Origin: Sphingomonas leidyi
GTDB lineage: Bacteria > Pseudomonadota > Alphaproteobacteria > Sphingomonadales > Sphingomonadaceae
NCBI RefSeq assembly: GCF_011761945.1
Contig: NZ_JAASQV010000002.1
Coordinates: forward strand, 806,001 to 870,000
Length of the DNA: 64,000 nucleotides
Direction: 5' to 3'
The notes under the pieces are model-generated. The model searched no databases. It had not been told where the DNA came from and saw only the letters and a list, made by a program, of their open reading frames with translations. Positions 16,705 through 25,830 of the stretch are shown piece after piece (the stretch's first letter is position 1; every line of letters starts with the position of its first letter). The position numbers were made by a program, and so were the translations under genes.

Positions 16705-17274
16705 TTGCGCTCGGCTATCTCACTTCTCCTTCTGGCCACGCTGGCGATCGCGGGGTGCGATAAGCGCTCCGGCTCCGGAAGCCAAGCAAACGAAACTATG
16801 CCGACGGCCAATGGCGCTGCCGCGGTGCCGGCGCGCGCGGTCGATCGCTCGCACAAGGGGGAGGCGGCACCGGACTTCGCCTTTCTCGACCCGGAGGGCA
16901 AGAAGACCACGCTCGCCGCGTTCAGGGGCAAGCCGGCGCTGCTCAACCTCTGGGCGACCTGGTGCGTGCCCTGCCGCGCCGAGATGCCGACGCTCGATGC
17001 GCTGGCCGGGCAAAGGGGCGATGCGCTGACGGTGATCACGCTGAGCCAGGACGGGAAGGAAAGCGTCGGGCAGGTCCTGCCCTATTTCACCAAGTCCGGG
17101 TTCAAGAACCTCAAGCCCTGGACCGATCCGGACATGGCCTTCAGCCTCGGCATGAACGCCAACCTGCCGACCACCATCCTCTATGATTCGGCTGGCAGGG
17201 AAGTCTGGCGGGTCTCGGGCGACATGGACTGGGCCGGCGCGAAGGCGGCCGCGCTGCTGGCCGAGGCGTCATGA
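16705..17274 (+). CDS. TlpA/ResA-like thiol-disulfide oxidoreductase, lipoprotein
   Basis: About 189 residues. A lipoprotein signal ([18 protein letters not shown], lipid Cys about 18) is followed by a thioredoxin fold with WCVPC (Cys 87 and 90), PAPDF-type entry [19 protein letters not shown], and NLPTTILYD with the cis-proline. It likely reduces periplasmic disulfides, for example during cytochrome c maturation. I chose the TTG at 16705 because GGAG lies 6 nt upstream (16695-16698) and the signal peptide is then compact; ATG at 16687 is the alternative and would overlap argH. The stop overlaps rutB by 4 nt. Confidence 0.82.
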   Translation: MRSAISLLLLATLAIAGCDKRSGSGSQANETMPTANGAAAVPARAVDRSHKGEAAPDFAFLDPEGKKTTLAAFRGKPALLNLWATWCVPCRAEMPTLDALAGQRGDALTVITLSQDGKESVGQVLPYFTKSGFKNLKPWTDPDMAFSLGMNANLPTTILYDSAGREVWRVSGDMDWAGAKAAALLAEAS

Positions 17275-17999
17275 CCGGCGAAGTCTCGGTCGGCCGCGAC
17301 CTTTCCGGCCCGCGCATCGTCACGCTTCCCGCCCGGCCCGAGCCGATCCGGGTCAGCGCCGACGAGACCGCGATCGTCGTGATCGACATGCAGAACGCCT
17401 ATGCCTCGCCCGGCGGCTATGTCGACCAGGCGGGGTTCGACATTGCGGGCTCGGCCGGGACGATCGGCAAGATCGCCGCGGTGCTCGATACGGCGCGGGC
17501 CGCCGGCATGCCGGTGATCTATCTGCAGAATGGCTGGGACGCCGATTATGTCGAGGCCGGCGGTCCGGGCTCGCCCAACTGGCACAAGTCCAACGCGCTG
17601 AAGACGATGCGCGCGCGGCCCGAGCTCCAGGGCAAGCTGCTCGCGCGCGGCAGCTGGGATTACGAGCTGGTCGATGCGCTTGCCCCGAAGCCGGGCGACA
17701 TCCGCCTCCACAAGACGCGCTACAGCGCCTTCTTCAACTCGCAGCTCGATTCGACGCTGCGGGCGCGCGGCATCCGCAACATCGTCTTCGTCGGCATCGC
17801 CACCAATGTCTGCGTCGAGAGCACGCTGCGCGACGGCTTCCATCTCGAATATTTCGGCGTGATGCTCGAAGATGCCACGCATCATCTGGGGCCGCCGATG
17901 ATGCAGGAAGCGACGGTCTACAATGTCGAGAAGTTCTTCGGCTGGGTCTCGACCACCGCCGACTTCTGCGGCAGCTTCGGCCAATTGCCCAGGGAGTGA
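17271..17999 (+). CDS. rutB: Ureidoacrylate amidohydrolase RutB
   Basis: 242 residues of the isochorismatase-like cysteine hydrolase family. RutB hydrolyses (peroxy)ureidoacrylate to aminoacrylate and carbamate in the Rut pathway of uracil breakdown. The triad is visible: Asp39 ([10 protein letters not shown]), Lys148 ([10 protein letters not shown]) and Cys181 ([15 protein letters not shown]). The motif [14 protein letters not shown] and the tail [15 protein letters not shown] are typical of RutB rather than general isochorismatases. It starts inside the stop of the thioredoxin-like gene and is followed by rutC, rutD and rutA. Confidence 0.93.
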   Translation: MTGEVSVGRDLSGPRIVTLPARPEPIRVSADETAIVVIDMQNAYASPGGYVDQAGFDIAGSAGTIGKIAAVLDTARAAGMPVIYLQNGWDADYVEAGGPGSPNWHKSNALKTMRARPELQGKLLARGSWDYELVDALAPKPGDIRLHKTRYSAFFNSQLDSTLRARGIRNIVFVGIATNVCVESTLRDGFHLEYFGVMLEDATHHLGPPMMQEATVYNVEKFFGWVSTTADFCGSFGQLPRE

Positions 18000-18003
18000 G
18001 CCT

Positions 18004-18387
18004 ATGTCGTTCGAGCCGATCAATCCGCCGCAATTTCCCACGCCGATCGCGCCCTATTCGGCCGGGGCGAAGGCCGGGAACACCGTCTATGTCTCGGGCG
18101 TGCTGGCGCTGGGCGAGGGCGGCGTGGTGCTCCATGTCGGCGACGTGGCGGGCCAGACGCGGCACGTGCTGGACGTGATCCGGACCACGCTGGAGGCAGC
18201 GGGGGCAAGGCTGGAGGACGTGGCGATGAACCACATCTTCCTGAAGGACTTCGCCGACTATCCCGTCTTCAACCAGATCTATGCCGAATATTTCCCCGGG
18301 GCCAAGCCGGCGCGCTACTGCATCCGGGCCGATCTGGTAAAGCCCGATTGCCTGGTCGAGATCGCCTCGGTGGCGCATATCGGCTGA
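18004..18387 (+). CDS. rutC: RidA-family aminoacrylate deaminase RutC
   Basis: 127 residues of the YjgF/YER057c/UK114 (RidA) family. RutC hydrolyses 3-aminoacrylate to malonic semialdehyde. Motifs: PIAPYSAGAKAGNTVYVSGVL at the N-terminus, HVLDVIRTTLEAAGARLEDV, and the catalytic arginine in ARYCIRADLVKPDCLVEIASVAH, which is the RutC-type ending. The gap from rutB is 4 nt and the stop overlaps the ATG of rutD. Confidence 0.92.
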   Translation: MSFEPINPPQFPTPIAPYSAGAKAGNTVYVSGVLALGEGGVVLHVGDVAGQTRHVLDVIRTTLEAAGARLEDVAMNHIFLKDFADYPVFNQIYAEYFPGAKPARYCIRADLVKPDCLVEIASVAHIG

Positions 18388-19181
18388 TGGACGCGGCGGG
18401 CCTCTACTATGAGTGGCATGGGCCGGAAGATGCGCCGCCACTGATCCTGTCCTCCGGCCTGGGCGGTTCGGCTTCCTATTGGGCGCCCAATCTGCCGGCA
18501 CTGACCGAACGGTATCGCGTTCTCGTATATGATCACCGTGGCACCGGCCGGAGCCCCGGATCGCTTCCCGAAAATCTGACGATTGCCGACATGAGCGAGG
18601 AACTCCTCGCGTTGATGGATGCCCTCGATATCGGACGAGCGTCGATCATCGGTCATGCACTCGGCGGGTTGATCGCGCTGGACCTCGCGCTCACGCGTTC
18701 GCGTGTGGATCGAGTGGTCGTGATCAACGCGTGGGACGGGATGGATGGACTCGACCCACATACTGCGCGTTGTTTCGATGTGCGGCTGGACCTGCTGCGC
18801 CATGTGGGGCCGGCAGCGTATCTGAAAGCCCAGCCGCTGTTCCTCTATCCAGCCGGCTGGATATCGCTTCACACCGCGGAATTGGCGGTGGAAGCCGAGC
18901 ATCAACTGGCGCATTTTCCGTCGCTGGAGGTGATCGAACGCCGGATTGCCGCGTTGCGCGCATGGCAGCTCTGGATCGACATCGGGACCTGGAACAAGTT
19001 GCTGATCATCGGCACCGCTGACGACATGCTGGTGCCGGTCGAGGCGAGCCGAAAGCTCGCCGCGTCGATGTGCGACGACGGCACCGTCCAATATGCCGAA
19101 ATGAAATGGGGCGGCCATGCCTGCAACGTCACCGATCCCGAGAGTTTCAACCGCATCGTCCTCGATTTTCTCAGGAGCTGA
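18387..19181 (+). CDS. rutD: Alpha/beta hydrolase-fold protein RutD
   Basis: 264 residues from the ATG at 18387 (TGATG overlap with rutC). Strong RutD features are LSSGLGGSASYWAPNLPALT, RVLVYDHRGTGRSPG, QPLFLYPAGWIS and GGHACNVTDPESFN. The nucleophile elbow reads GHALGG with Ala91 in place of Ser, as in E. coli RutD, so this is a family trait and not a defect. RutD speeds aminoacrylate removal in the Rut pathway. Codon choice is somewhat less GC-biased than in its neighbours, which may reflect separate acquisition, though this is only by eye. Confidence 0.92.
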   Translation: MDAAGLYYEWHGPEDAPPLILSSGLGGSASYWAPNLPALTERYRVLVYDHRGTGRSPGSLPENLTIADMSEELLALMDALDIGRASIIGHALGGLIALDLALTRSRVDRVVVINAWDGMDGLDPHTARCFDVRLDLLRHVGPAAYLKAQPLFLYPAGWISLHTAELAVEAEHQLAHFPSLEVIERRIAALRAWQLWIDIGTWNKLLIIGTADDMLVPVEASRKLAASMCDDGTVQYAEMKWGGHACNVTDPESFNRIVLDFLRS

Positions 19182-19184
19182 ATC

Positions 19185-20249
<1,065 letters not shown>

Positions 20250-20336
20250 GCCGGAACGTGCAGCCTTTCCGATGCTCGGTCGTTTCGGTGTCGGGCCAAC
20301 GGGGATCTCGACCTCCCTCAAAGCCGGAGAGAAAGC

Positions 20337-20933
20337 ATGAAGAAGCTGACTTCCCTCGCCGCACTGGCGATTCTCCTCGCACCGCCGCTCGCCGAAGCGC
20401 AGCAGCAGCGCCCCGGCGACCGTGGCGATCGCCAGGATCGTCCCGATCGTCCGGGGCGCCCGGATCGCCCGGGCCAACCGGGTCAGCGCCCGCCCTCGGG
20501 CGGCCCCGGCGGGCCCGGCCGCCCCAATCCCGGCCAGCCGGGCGTCCGGCCGCCCGGGCCCGGCCCGTCGCAGCCCGGCCGCCCCGGGACGCGTCCGCCC
20601 GCTCCCCGGCCACCGGTGGCGCGTCCGCCCGCGCCGCGGCCCCCGATCGCGCGCCCGCCGCACCGCCCCGGTATCGGCCGCCCGCCCAATTTCCGGCCGA
20701 TCCATCGCCCGCCCTTCAGCTATCCGCGCGGCTATCGCTATCAGCGCTGGTCGATCGGCGGGCTGCTGCCGCTGATCTTCCTGTCGAACAATTATTATTA
20801 TGACGGCTGGTACGATATGGGCCTGGGCGCGCCGCCTCCGGGCTATCGCTGGGTGCGCTACGGGCCGGACCTGCTGCTGGTGAACGTGCGGACCCGCCGT
20901 GTGGTCGACGTGATCTACGGCGCCTTCTATTGA
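20337..20933 (+). CDS. RcnB-family exported protein with Pro/Arg-rich linker
   Basis: 198 residues. A signal peptide (MKKLTSLAALAILLAPPLAEA) leads into a long Pro/Arg/Gly-rich segment (about 24-120; repeats of RPPAPRPP and GRPGxRPP type) and a C-terminal RcnB-like domain with APPPGYRWVRYGPDLLLVNVRTRRVVDVI. RcnB-type proteins are periplasmic and help control nickel and cobalt export, but this domain is widespread and often of unknown role. The RNNYYYDGWYDMG-like Tyr cluster before the domain is typical. A GGAGAGAA ribosome site precedes the ATG. A strong terminator follows, so the gene stands alone. Confidence 0.8.
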   Translation: MKKLTSLAALAILLAPPLAEAQQQRPGDRGDRQDRPDRPGRPDRPGQPGQRPPSGGPGGPGRPNPGQPGVRPPGPGPSQPGRPGTRPPAPRPPVARPPAPRPPIARPPHRPGIGRPPNFRPIHRPPFSYPRGYRYQRWSIGGLLPLIFLSNNYYYDGWYDMGLGAPPPGYRWVRYGPDLLLVNVRTRRVVDVIYGAFY

Positions 20934-20939
20934 TCGCGG

Positions 20940-20969
20940 AGGACGCGGTCCGAACCCGGATCGCGTCCT
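20940..20969 (+). terminator. Terminator hairpin after the RcnB-like gene
   Basis: A 13-bp stem (20940-20952 with 20957-20969, one G-U pair) encloses a 4-nt loop, starting 7 nt after the stop codon. A TTCCCGCCTTT stretch follows, with a weak rather than pure T run. Geometry fits an intrinsic terminator. Confidence 0.65.
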
Positions 20970-21049
20970 TCCCGCCTTTCCTGGAAACCAGGACCGGGTG
21001 CGCCGACGCGCGTGCCGGCGGCGGGGTTGCCGATGGGGGGAGAAGTGGA

Positions 21050-21119
21050 TGCCCCGTGAGGATTCGAACCTCAATTAACGGAGTCAGAGTCCGTGGTCTT
21101 ACCTTTAGACGACGGGGCA
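21050..21119 (-). tRNA. tRNA-Gln (anticodon CTG)
   Basis: Read on the minus strand the cloverleaf is clear: acceptor TGCCCCG pairs with CGGGGCA, the anticodon arm is ACGGA-CTCTGAC-TCCGT with anticodon CTG at the loop centre, and the T arm is TGAGG-TTCGAAT-CCTCA. The D arm is short. The total of 70 nt fits the compact Gln family. CCA is not encoded. It lies in a 344-nt interval (20934-21277) that otherwise holds only the preceding terminator and no convincing gene. Confidence 0.95.
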
Positions 21120-21277
21120 TCACGCGGCATTACGGCCGGCAGGCGGGGCGCAATAGGGCGGCCGCGCGGCGCTGTCAACGGGCCCCGCCTTGCCCCCGAC
21201 CCCGGTCTCCGCTAGCCTCGCTTTCAAGCACCGGCGGCGAAAAGCCGTGACGGAACAGAACATAAGCGAGTGATACG

Positions 21278-22330
21278 ATGGGGGATGGCACCGCCAATAT
21301 GCCCCGCGGCCGTGGTTCCGGAAAAATCCGGAGAGCTCCGCCGCCCATGGAGCGGCCGATGCGCGGCCGGCCGGGCGACGCGCGCCACTATGCGGCACTG
21401 GACCTCGGCACCAATAATTGCCGCCTGCTGATCGCGCGCCCACAGGGTTCGGGCTTTGCGGTGGTCGACGCGTTCTCGCGCATCGTCCGCCTCGGCGAGG
21501 GCCTGGCCACCAGCGGCCAGCTCTCCGACGCGGCGATCGAGCGCACCATCGCGGCGCTGCGGATCTGCGCCGAGAAGCTGAAGCGCCGCCATGTGATCCT
21601 CGCCCGCTCGGTGGCGACCGAGGCGTGCCGCCAAGCCTCGAACGGCGCCGAGTTCATCGAGCGGGTCTATCGCGAAACGGGCATCGCGCTCGACATCATC
21701 ACCGCCGAGGAAGAGGCGCGGCTTGCCGTGCTGGGCTGCCACGCGCTGCTCGAGCCCGGCGACGGCCCGGCACTGGTGTTCGACATCGGCGGCGGCTCGA
21801 CCGAGCTGGTGCTGGTCGATTCGCGCGGCGAAGTGCCCCGCATCCTCGACTGGCACAGCGCGCGCTGGGGCGTGGTCTCGCTCACCGAGGCGTCGGGCGT
21901 CGCCGCGACGGTCGAGGAACGCGCCGCGCTCTATGCGAACATGCGCGCCCGCGTGGCCGAGAGCTTCGCCCCCTTCGCCAAGCGCCTGCGCACCCCGCGC
22001 GGCACGCGCCGGCTGCTCGGCACGTCGGGCACGGTCACCACGCTCGCCAGCGTGCATCTGGGCCTGGCCGCCTATGACCGGTCGGTGGTCGACGGGCTGA
22101 TCGTCCCCGCCCCCGCGATGCGCGAAGTGAGCCAGCGGATCGCGGGGATGAGCATGGCCGAACGCAGCCAGGTGCCGTGCATCGGCTCGGAGCGGGCCGA
22201 TCTCGTCGTCGCCGGCTGCGCTATCCTCGAGACGATTCTCGATCTATGGCCGGCCGAACGGCTGGGCATCGCCGATCGCGGCATCCGCGAGGGCATATTG
22301 CGCCGCCTGATCAACGGGAGAATCTTGTGA
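21278..22330 (+). CDS. ppx: Ppx/GppA family phosphatase (exopolyphosphatase or pppGpp phosphatase)
   Basis: 350 residues of the actin-like ASKHA fold. Nucleotide and phosphate loops are seen as AALDLGTNNCRLLIARP, RSVATEACRQASNGAEFIER, FDIGGGSTELVLVDSRG and RLLGTSGTVTTLASVHLGL. The protein covers only the N-terminal two domains, the usual short form in alphaproteobacteria, without the HD-like C-terminal part of enteric Ppx. It would release phosphate from polyphosphate or pppGpp. The first 35 residues are Arg/Gly/Pro-rich, so the true start may be later than 21278. rlmE follows 58 nt downstream. Confidence 0.9.
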   Translation: MGDGTANMPRGRGSGKIRRAPPPMERPMRGRPGDARHYAALDLGTNNCRLLIARPQGSGFAVVDAFSRIVRLGEGLATSGQLSDAAIERTIAALRICAEKLKRRHVILARSVATEACRQASNGAEFIERVYRETGIALDIITAEEEARLAVLGCHALLEPGDGPALVFDIGGGSTELVLVDSRGEVPRILDWHSARWGVVSLTEASGVAATVEERAALYANMRARVAESFAPFAKRLRTPRGTRRLLGTSGTVTTLASVHLGLAAYDRSVVDGLIVPAPAMREVSQRIAGMSMAERSQVPCIGSERADLVVAGCAILETILDLWPAERLGIADRGIREGILRRLINGRIL

Positions 22331-22388
22331 CGTTGTCCGTTGACGGGGCCGGCACGCTCGGCCAGCCCGGCCCAGCAGGAACGAAGAT

Positions 22389-23075
22389 ATGAGCAGAGGC
22401 GGCGGACGCGGCCATACCCGCGTGCTGACGGCGCGAAAGCGCACGGCCCAGTCGACGCGCTGGCTCGAGCGCCAGCTCAACGATCCGTACGTCAAGCGCG
22501 CCAAGGCCGAGGGCTATCGCAGCCGCGCGGCCTATAAGCTGATCGAGCTCGACGAGAAGTTCGGCTTCCTGAAGGGCAAGAAGCGCGTGGTCGACCTCGG
22601 CATCGCGCCGGGCGGCTGGACCCAGGTGGTACGCCGCCGGCTGCCCAAGGCGCCGGTTGTCGGCATCGACCTGCTGCCCGTCGATCCGATCGACGGCGCC
22701 GTGATCCTGCAGATGGACTTCATGGACGATGCCGCCCCCGACCGCCTGATCGAGGAGTTGGGCGGCGCGCCCGATCTGATCGTGTCGGACATGGCGGCCA
22801 ACACCGTCGGCCATCCGCAGACCGATGCACTTCGCACCATGGGCCTGGTCGAGACTGCGCTCGATTTCGCGATCCAGGTGCTCGAGCCGGGCGGCGATTT
22901 CGTCGCCAAGGTGTTTGCCGGCGGCGCCGATTCGACGCTGGTGGCGGAGATGAAGCGCAACTTCGCCACGGTGAAGCACGCCAAGCCGCCGTCGAGCCGC
23001 AAGGGCTCGGTGGAATGGTTCGTGGTGGCGCAGGGCTTCAAGGGGCGGGCCAAGGCGGAAGCGGCCGAGGAATGA
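22389..23075 (+). CDS. rlmE: 23S rRNA 2'-O-ribose U2552 methyltransferase RlmE (FtsJ)
   Basis: 228 residues of the SAM-dependent RrmJ fold. The K-D-K-E tetrad can be placed: Lys in YRSRAAYKLIELDEKF, Asp in ILQMDFMDD, Lys in FVAKVFAGG and Glu in KGSVEWFVVAQGFKG. The SAM loop is VVDLGIAPGGWTQVV. It methylates U2552 in the A loop during late 50S assembly. A basic N-terminal extension (GGGRGHTRVLTARKRTAQS) is typical of alphaproteobacterial members. The stop overlaps the start of the next small gene by 4 nt. Confidence 0.95.
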   Translation: MSRGGGRGHTRVLTARKRTAQSTRWLERQLNDPYVKRAKAEGYRSRAAYKLIELDEKFGFLKGKKRVVDLGIAPGGWTQVVRRRLPKAPVVGIDLLPVDPIDGAVILQMDFMDDAAPDRLIEELGGAPDLIVSDMAANTVGHPQTDALRTMGLVETALDFAIQVLEPGGDFVAKVFAGGADSTLVAEMKRNFATVKHAKPPSSRKGSVEWFVVAQGFKGRAKAEAAEE

Positions 23076-23365
23076 ATCCGCTTGCCACTCTGCTCTGGAC
23101 CGTGGCGATCGCGCTGCTCGGCCTGAAGCTGGTGGCGACGGTCGTCCTGCTGCGCCGTCCGCCCGAGGCGCGCCTTGCCGATCGGCGGGGCCTCCGGCTG
23201 TGGTGGGCGACCAAGATCGCCCCGGTGTGCGCCGTGCCCTGCATGATCGCCGCGGCGCTGGTCGAGCATCACCGCGCCGGGCTGTGGATATGGTCGCTGA
23301 TGATGGTGTTCGTGGCCGTCGCGGTGCCGCTCAAGGTCTGGCGGCGCTTCGGGCACGTGGGCTAG
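23072..23365 (+). CDS. Hypothetical membrane protein downstream of rlmE
   Basis: 97 residues starting at an ATG in an ATGA overlap with rlmE. Three hydrophobic segments are visible (about 4-26, 45-62 and 70-86) separated by basic stretches (LLRRPPEARLADRRG). I do not recognise a family. The overlap and GC-rich codon third positions support real coding. It is convergent with rpoZ, with a terminator between. Confidence 0.65.
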   Translation: MNPLATLLWTVAIALLGLKLVATVVLLRRPPEARLADRRGLRLWWATKIAPVCAVPCMIAAALVEHHRAGLWIWSLMMVFVAVAVPLKVWRRFGHVG

Positions 23366-23459
23366 GGTGGGGGGCGCACTCTCCGCCGTCATCCCCGCGC
23401 AGGCGGGCCCCGATCAACAGGCGCGAATGCAATCAAGGTCCTGATCCGACCACCAAAGC

Positions 23460-23490
23460 AAAAGGGCCGGAGTTGCCCCCGGCCCCTTGC
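23460..23490 (-). terminator. Intrinsic terminator of rpoZ
   Basis: GGGCCGG (23464-23470) pairs with CCGGCCC (23479-23485), extended by A-T pairs, and on the minus strand it is followed by TTTTGCTTT. It lies about 22 nt past the rpoZ stop. This has the classic stem plus T-run layout. Confidence 0.75.
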
Positions 23491-23511
23491 GAAGTGCAGC
23501 GAATCGCCGGC

Positions 23512-23856
23512 TCAGCCGTCGTAGTCGCCGCCCAGATTCTGGTTGCGCGGCGGGGCAGCGGCAGTGAGGCGCAGCGCCTCGGCCGAAGCCGCGATCGAGC
23601 CGACTTCGTCCGGCGCTTCTTCGTCGTCGATCTGCACGCGCTGCAGGCTCGAGACCACGGCCTCTTCGAGGTGAGTCGGCCGAATCGTCTCTTCCGCGAT
23701 CTCGCGGAGCGCCACGACCGGGTTCTTGTCGCGGTCGCGATCGAGAGTCAGATCGGCGCCGCCCGAGATCTGGCGGGCGCGCTGCGCCGCGAACAGCACG
23801 AGATCGAAACGGTTGGGAACCTTGTCGACGCAATCTTCGACAGTGACGCGCGCCAT
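23512..23856 (-). CDS. rpoZ: DNA-directed RNA polymerase omega subunit RpoZ
   Basis: 114 residues. The N-terminal omega fold is clear: [33 protein letters not shown], then [16 protein letters not shown]. Omega clamps the beta-prime subunit during polymerase assembly and contributes to ppGpp response. The C-terminal half ([20 protein letters not shown] onward) is acidic and ends in a flexible LGGDYDG tail, longer than in E. coli but usual in alphaproteobacteria. No spoT gene is attached on either side. Confidence 0.96.
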   Translation of the reverse strand: MARVTVEDCVDKVPNRFDLVLFAAQRARQISGGADLTLDRDRDKNPVVALREIAEETIRPTHLEEAVVSSLQRVQIDDEEAPDEVGSIAASAEALRLTAAAPPRNQNLGGDYDG

Positions 23857-24043
23857 CTACGCTTCCTTGAAAAACGGAGTGTCCGGGAAAGGCGGCGACT
23901 TAGGGTCCGGCTGTGGAAAAGTCAAGAAAATGGGCCTTGCGCCCGCGCGGCGAACCGAATCGCGCGCGGCGCGTTGGGAACGCCATCGCAACGATGCCCG
24001 CGGAGTCCCCTTGGAAGCGCTCGCCCCCCTTGCCCCCGTGCCC

Positions 24044-25234
24044 ATGGTCCCGCATCACCCGGCGATGCGCTTCACCCAGCCGAGCTACACCGTCGACGGC
24101 AACCGGCTGACGCTGCTGCCCGACGGGCCCGAGCGGCTGGAGGCGCTGCTCGACCTGATGCGCCGCGCCGAACGGACGCTCCGGGTGCTCTACTATATCT
24201 ATGTCGACGATGCGGCCGGCGCCGCGGTGCGCCAGGCGCTGCTGGACGCGGCGGCGCGCGGCGTGAAGGTGAGCCTGATCGTCGACGGGCTGGGCAGCGA
24301 GCATGCCCAGAGCCATGGCTTCTTCGATCCGCTCCATGCGGCCGGCGTCGACGTCTGCCGCTTCGTGCCGCGCTGGGGCCGGCGCTATCTGCTCAGGAAC
24401 CATCAGAAGCTCGCGCTCGCCGACGAGGCGCGGGTGATCGTCGGCGGATTCAACATAGAGGACAGTTATTTCGGCACGATCGAGCAGGCCGCCTGGCGGG
24501 ATCTGGGGCTGCTGATCGAAGGTCCGGCGGCGGGCCGCCTGGTCGGCTATTATGATGCGCTGTCGAACTGGGCCCGGCGGCCGCGCGGCAGCCTGCGCAG
24601 GCTGGCGAAGACGCTGCGGGCGTGGAGCGAGCCCGAGGGCGCCACGCGCTGGCTGCTCGGCGGCCCGATGCGCCGGCTCTCCCCCTGGGCGCGCGAAGTG
24701 AAGCGCGACATGGAGCGGGCGCAGTCGATCGACATCATGGCTGCCTATTTCGCACCCAATCCGGCGATGCTCCGCCGGCTCGACCGGGCCGGCCTGCGCG
24801 GGCGGGTGCGGCTGATATTGCCGTCCAGGCTCGATCATGGCGCCGCGATCTGGGCGGCGCGCTTCACTTATGCCGGGCTGCTCAGGAAGCGCGTGCAGAT
24901 CTACGAATACCAGCCGACCAAGCTCCACGCGAAGCTGTTCCTGCTCGACGACGTGGTGAATATCGGCTCGGCCAATTTCGACATCCGCTCGATGTTCCTC
25001 AATCTCGAACTGATGTTCCGCGTCGAGGATCCCGCCTTCGCCGCCTATGTCCGCGCATTCGTCGATGGCGAGGTGGCGCATTCGGAGCGGATCACGCCCG
25101 AACTCTACAAGGCGCGCACGGGCCCCTGGACGCGGATCAAGCAGGCGGCAGCCTATTTCGTGATGGCGGTGCTCGACTACAATGTCACGCGCCGGCTCAA
25201 TTTCGGCCCGCGGGGCGCGCGGCCGCAGGGCTAG
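24044..25234 (+). CDS. Phospholipase D / cardiolipin synthase family protein
   Basis: About 396 residues with two HKD half-sites: HQKLALADEARVIVGGFNIED (His about 120) and HAKLFLLDDVVNIGSANFD (His about 295). Both have the HxKxxxxD spacing, so a bilobed active site is intact. There are no N-terminal membrane helices, which fits the ClsB/ClsC-like soluble branch more than ClsA. It would join two phosphatidylglycerols or transfer phosphatidyl groups. The start is uncertain: ATG at 24044 is preferred, ATG at 24065 and upstream GTG codons are possible. The gene is divergent from rpoZ. Confidence 0.85.
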   Translation: MVPHHPAMRFTQPSYTVDGNRLTLLPDGPERLEALLDLMRRAERTLRVLYYIYVDDAAGAAVRQALLDAAARGVKVSLIVDGLGSEHAQSHGFFDPLHAAGVDVCRFVPRWGRRYLLRNHQKLALADEARVIVGGFNIEDSYFGTIEQAAWRDLGLLIEGPAAGRLVGYYDALSNWARRPRGSLRRLAKTLRAWSEPEGATRWLLGGPMRRLSPWAREVKRDMERAQSIDIMAAYFAPNPAMLRRLDRAGLRGRVRLILPSRLDHGAAIWAARFTYAGLLRKRVQIYEYQPTKLHAKLFLLDDVVNIGSANFDIRSMFLNLELMFRVEDPAFAAYVRAFVDGEVAHSERITPELYKARTGPWTRIKQAAAYFVMAVLDYNVTRRLNFGPRGARPQG

Positions 25235-25270
25235 GGCACGGCGGCGAACGGCGAAGCCGTCATCCCCGAC

Positions 25271-25732
25271 CTAGTCCTTGATCGTCTCCATCGCGACATA
25301 GGTCGAGGTGCTGGCGACATGGGGCAGGCTCGATATCTTCTCGCCCAGCACGATCCGATATCGGCGGATGTCGGCGGTGCGCACCTTCAGCAGATAGTCG
25401 AAGTTGCTCGCGAGCATGTGGCATTCCTCCACCTCGGGGATGCGCCGAACCGCCGCGTTGAATTCCTGCAGCGCCTTTTCGCGCGTGTCGGCCAGCTTGA
25501 CCTCGGTGAAGGCGATATGGTCGAGGCCCAGCCGCGCGGGATCGACGATCGCGCGGAAGCCGCGGATCACTCCGGCATCGGTCAGCCGCTTGAGCCGCAC
25601 CTGGGCCGGGGTCTTGGAAAGCCCCACCTGCCTGGCCAGTTCGGTCACCGTCATCCGGCCGTCCGCGGCCAGCGCGGCAACGATCTTGCGGTCGAACTCG
25701 TCCAATTCGACTGTCGCGGGGGGCTTTTTCAT
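25271..25732 (-). CDS. Lrp/AsnC-family regulator, likely PutR
   Basis: 153 residues: an N-terminal helix-turn-helix (LDEFDRKIVAALAADGRMTVTELARQVGLSKTPAQVRLKRL) and a C-terminal RAM/AsnC ligand domain (VEECHMLASNFDYLLKVRTADI). It is transcribed divergently from putA, with 98 nt between, the standard arrangement of PutR, which senses proline and activates putA in alphaproteobacteria. The role in proline control is inferred from context; the family assignment is certain. Confidence 0.9.
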   Translation of the reverse strand: MKKPPATVELDEFDRKIVAALAADGRMTVTELARQVGLSKTPAQVRLKRLTDAGVIRGFRAIVDPARLGLDHIAFTEVKLADTREKALQEFNAAVRRIPEVEECHMLASNFDYLLKVRTADIRRYRIVLGEKISSLPHVASTSTYVAMETIKD

Positions 25733-25762
25733 GAATTCCGCCTAGCAGGTGGCCGTCAATAT

Positions 25763-25785
25763 GGCGATTCCGCCTGTGATTCGCC
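25763..25785. promoter_or_regulatory. Possible PutR operator between the Lrp gene and putA
   Basis: In the 98-nt divergent gap, GGCGA and TCGCC (25763-25767, 25781-25785) form an inverted repeat, and GGCG-ATTC-CGCC (25763-25774) forms a second, tighter one. Lrp proteins bind degenerate palindromes in such gaps. The arms are short, so this is only a candidate. Confidence 0.25.
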
Positions 25786-25830
25786 TTTCAAAAGTCTGAT
25801 CGACCTGGACAAGCGGCGTATCATGGCGGG

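Noticed and set aside
18657-18662. Missing nucleophile Ser in RutD (GHALGG) as a sign of inactivation
   Set aside because: E. coli RutD also has Ala at this position, so it is a trait of the family.
20422-20690. The Pro/Arg-rich stretch of the RcnB-like gene as a CRISPR-like or satellite repeat
   Set aside because: The repetition is at the amino-acid level with irregular units inside a protein with a signal peptide and a C-terminal domain; spacers are absent.
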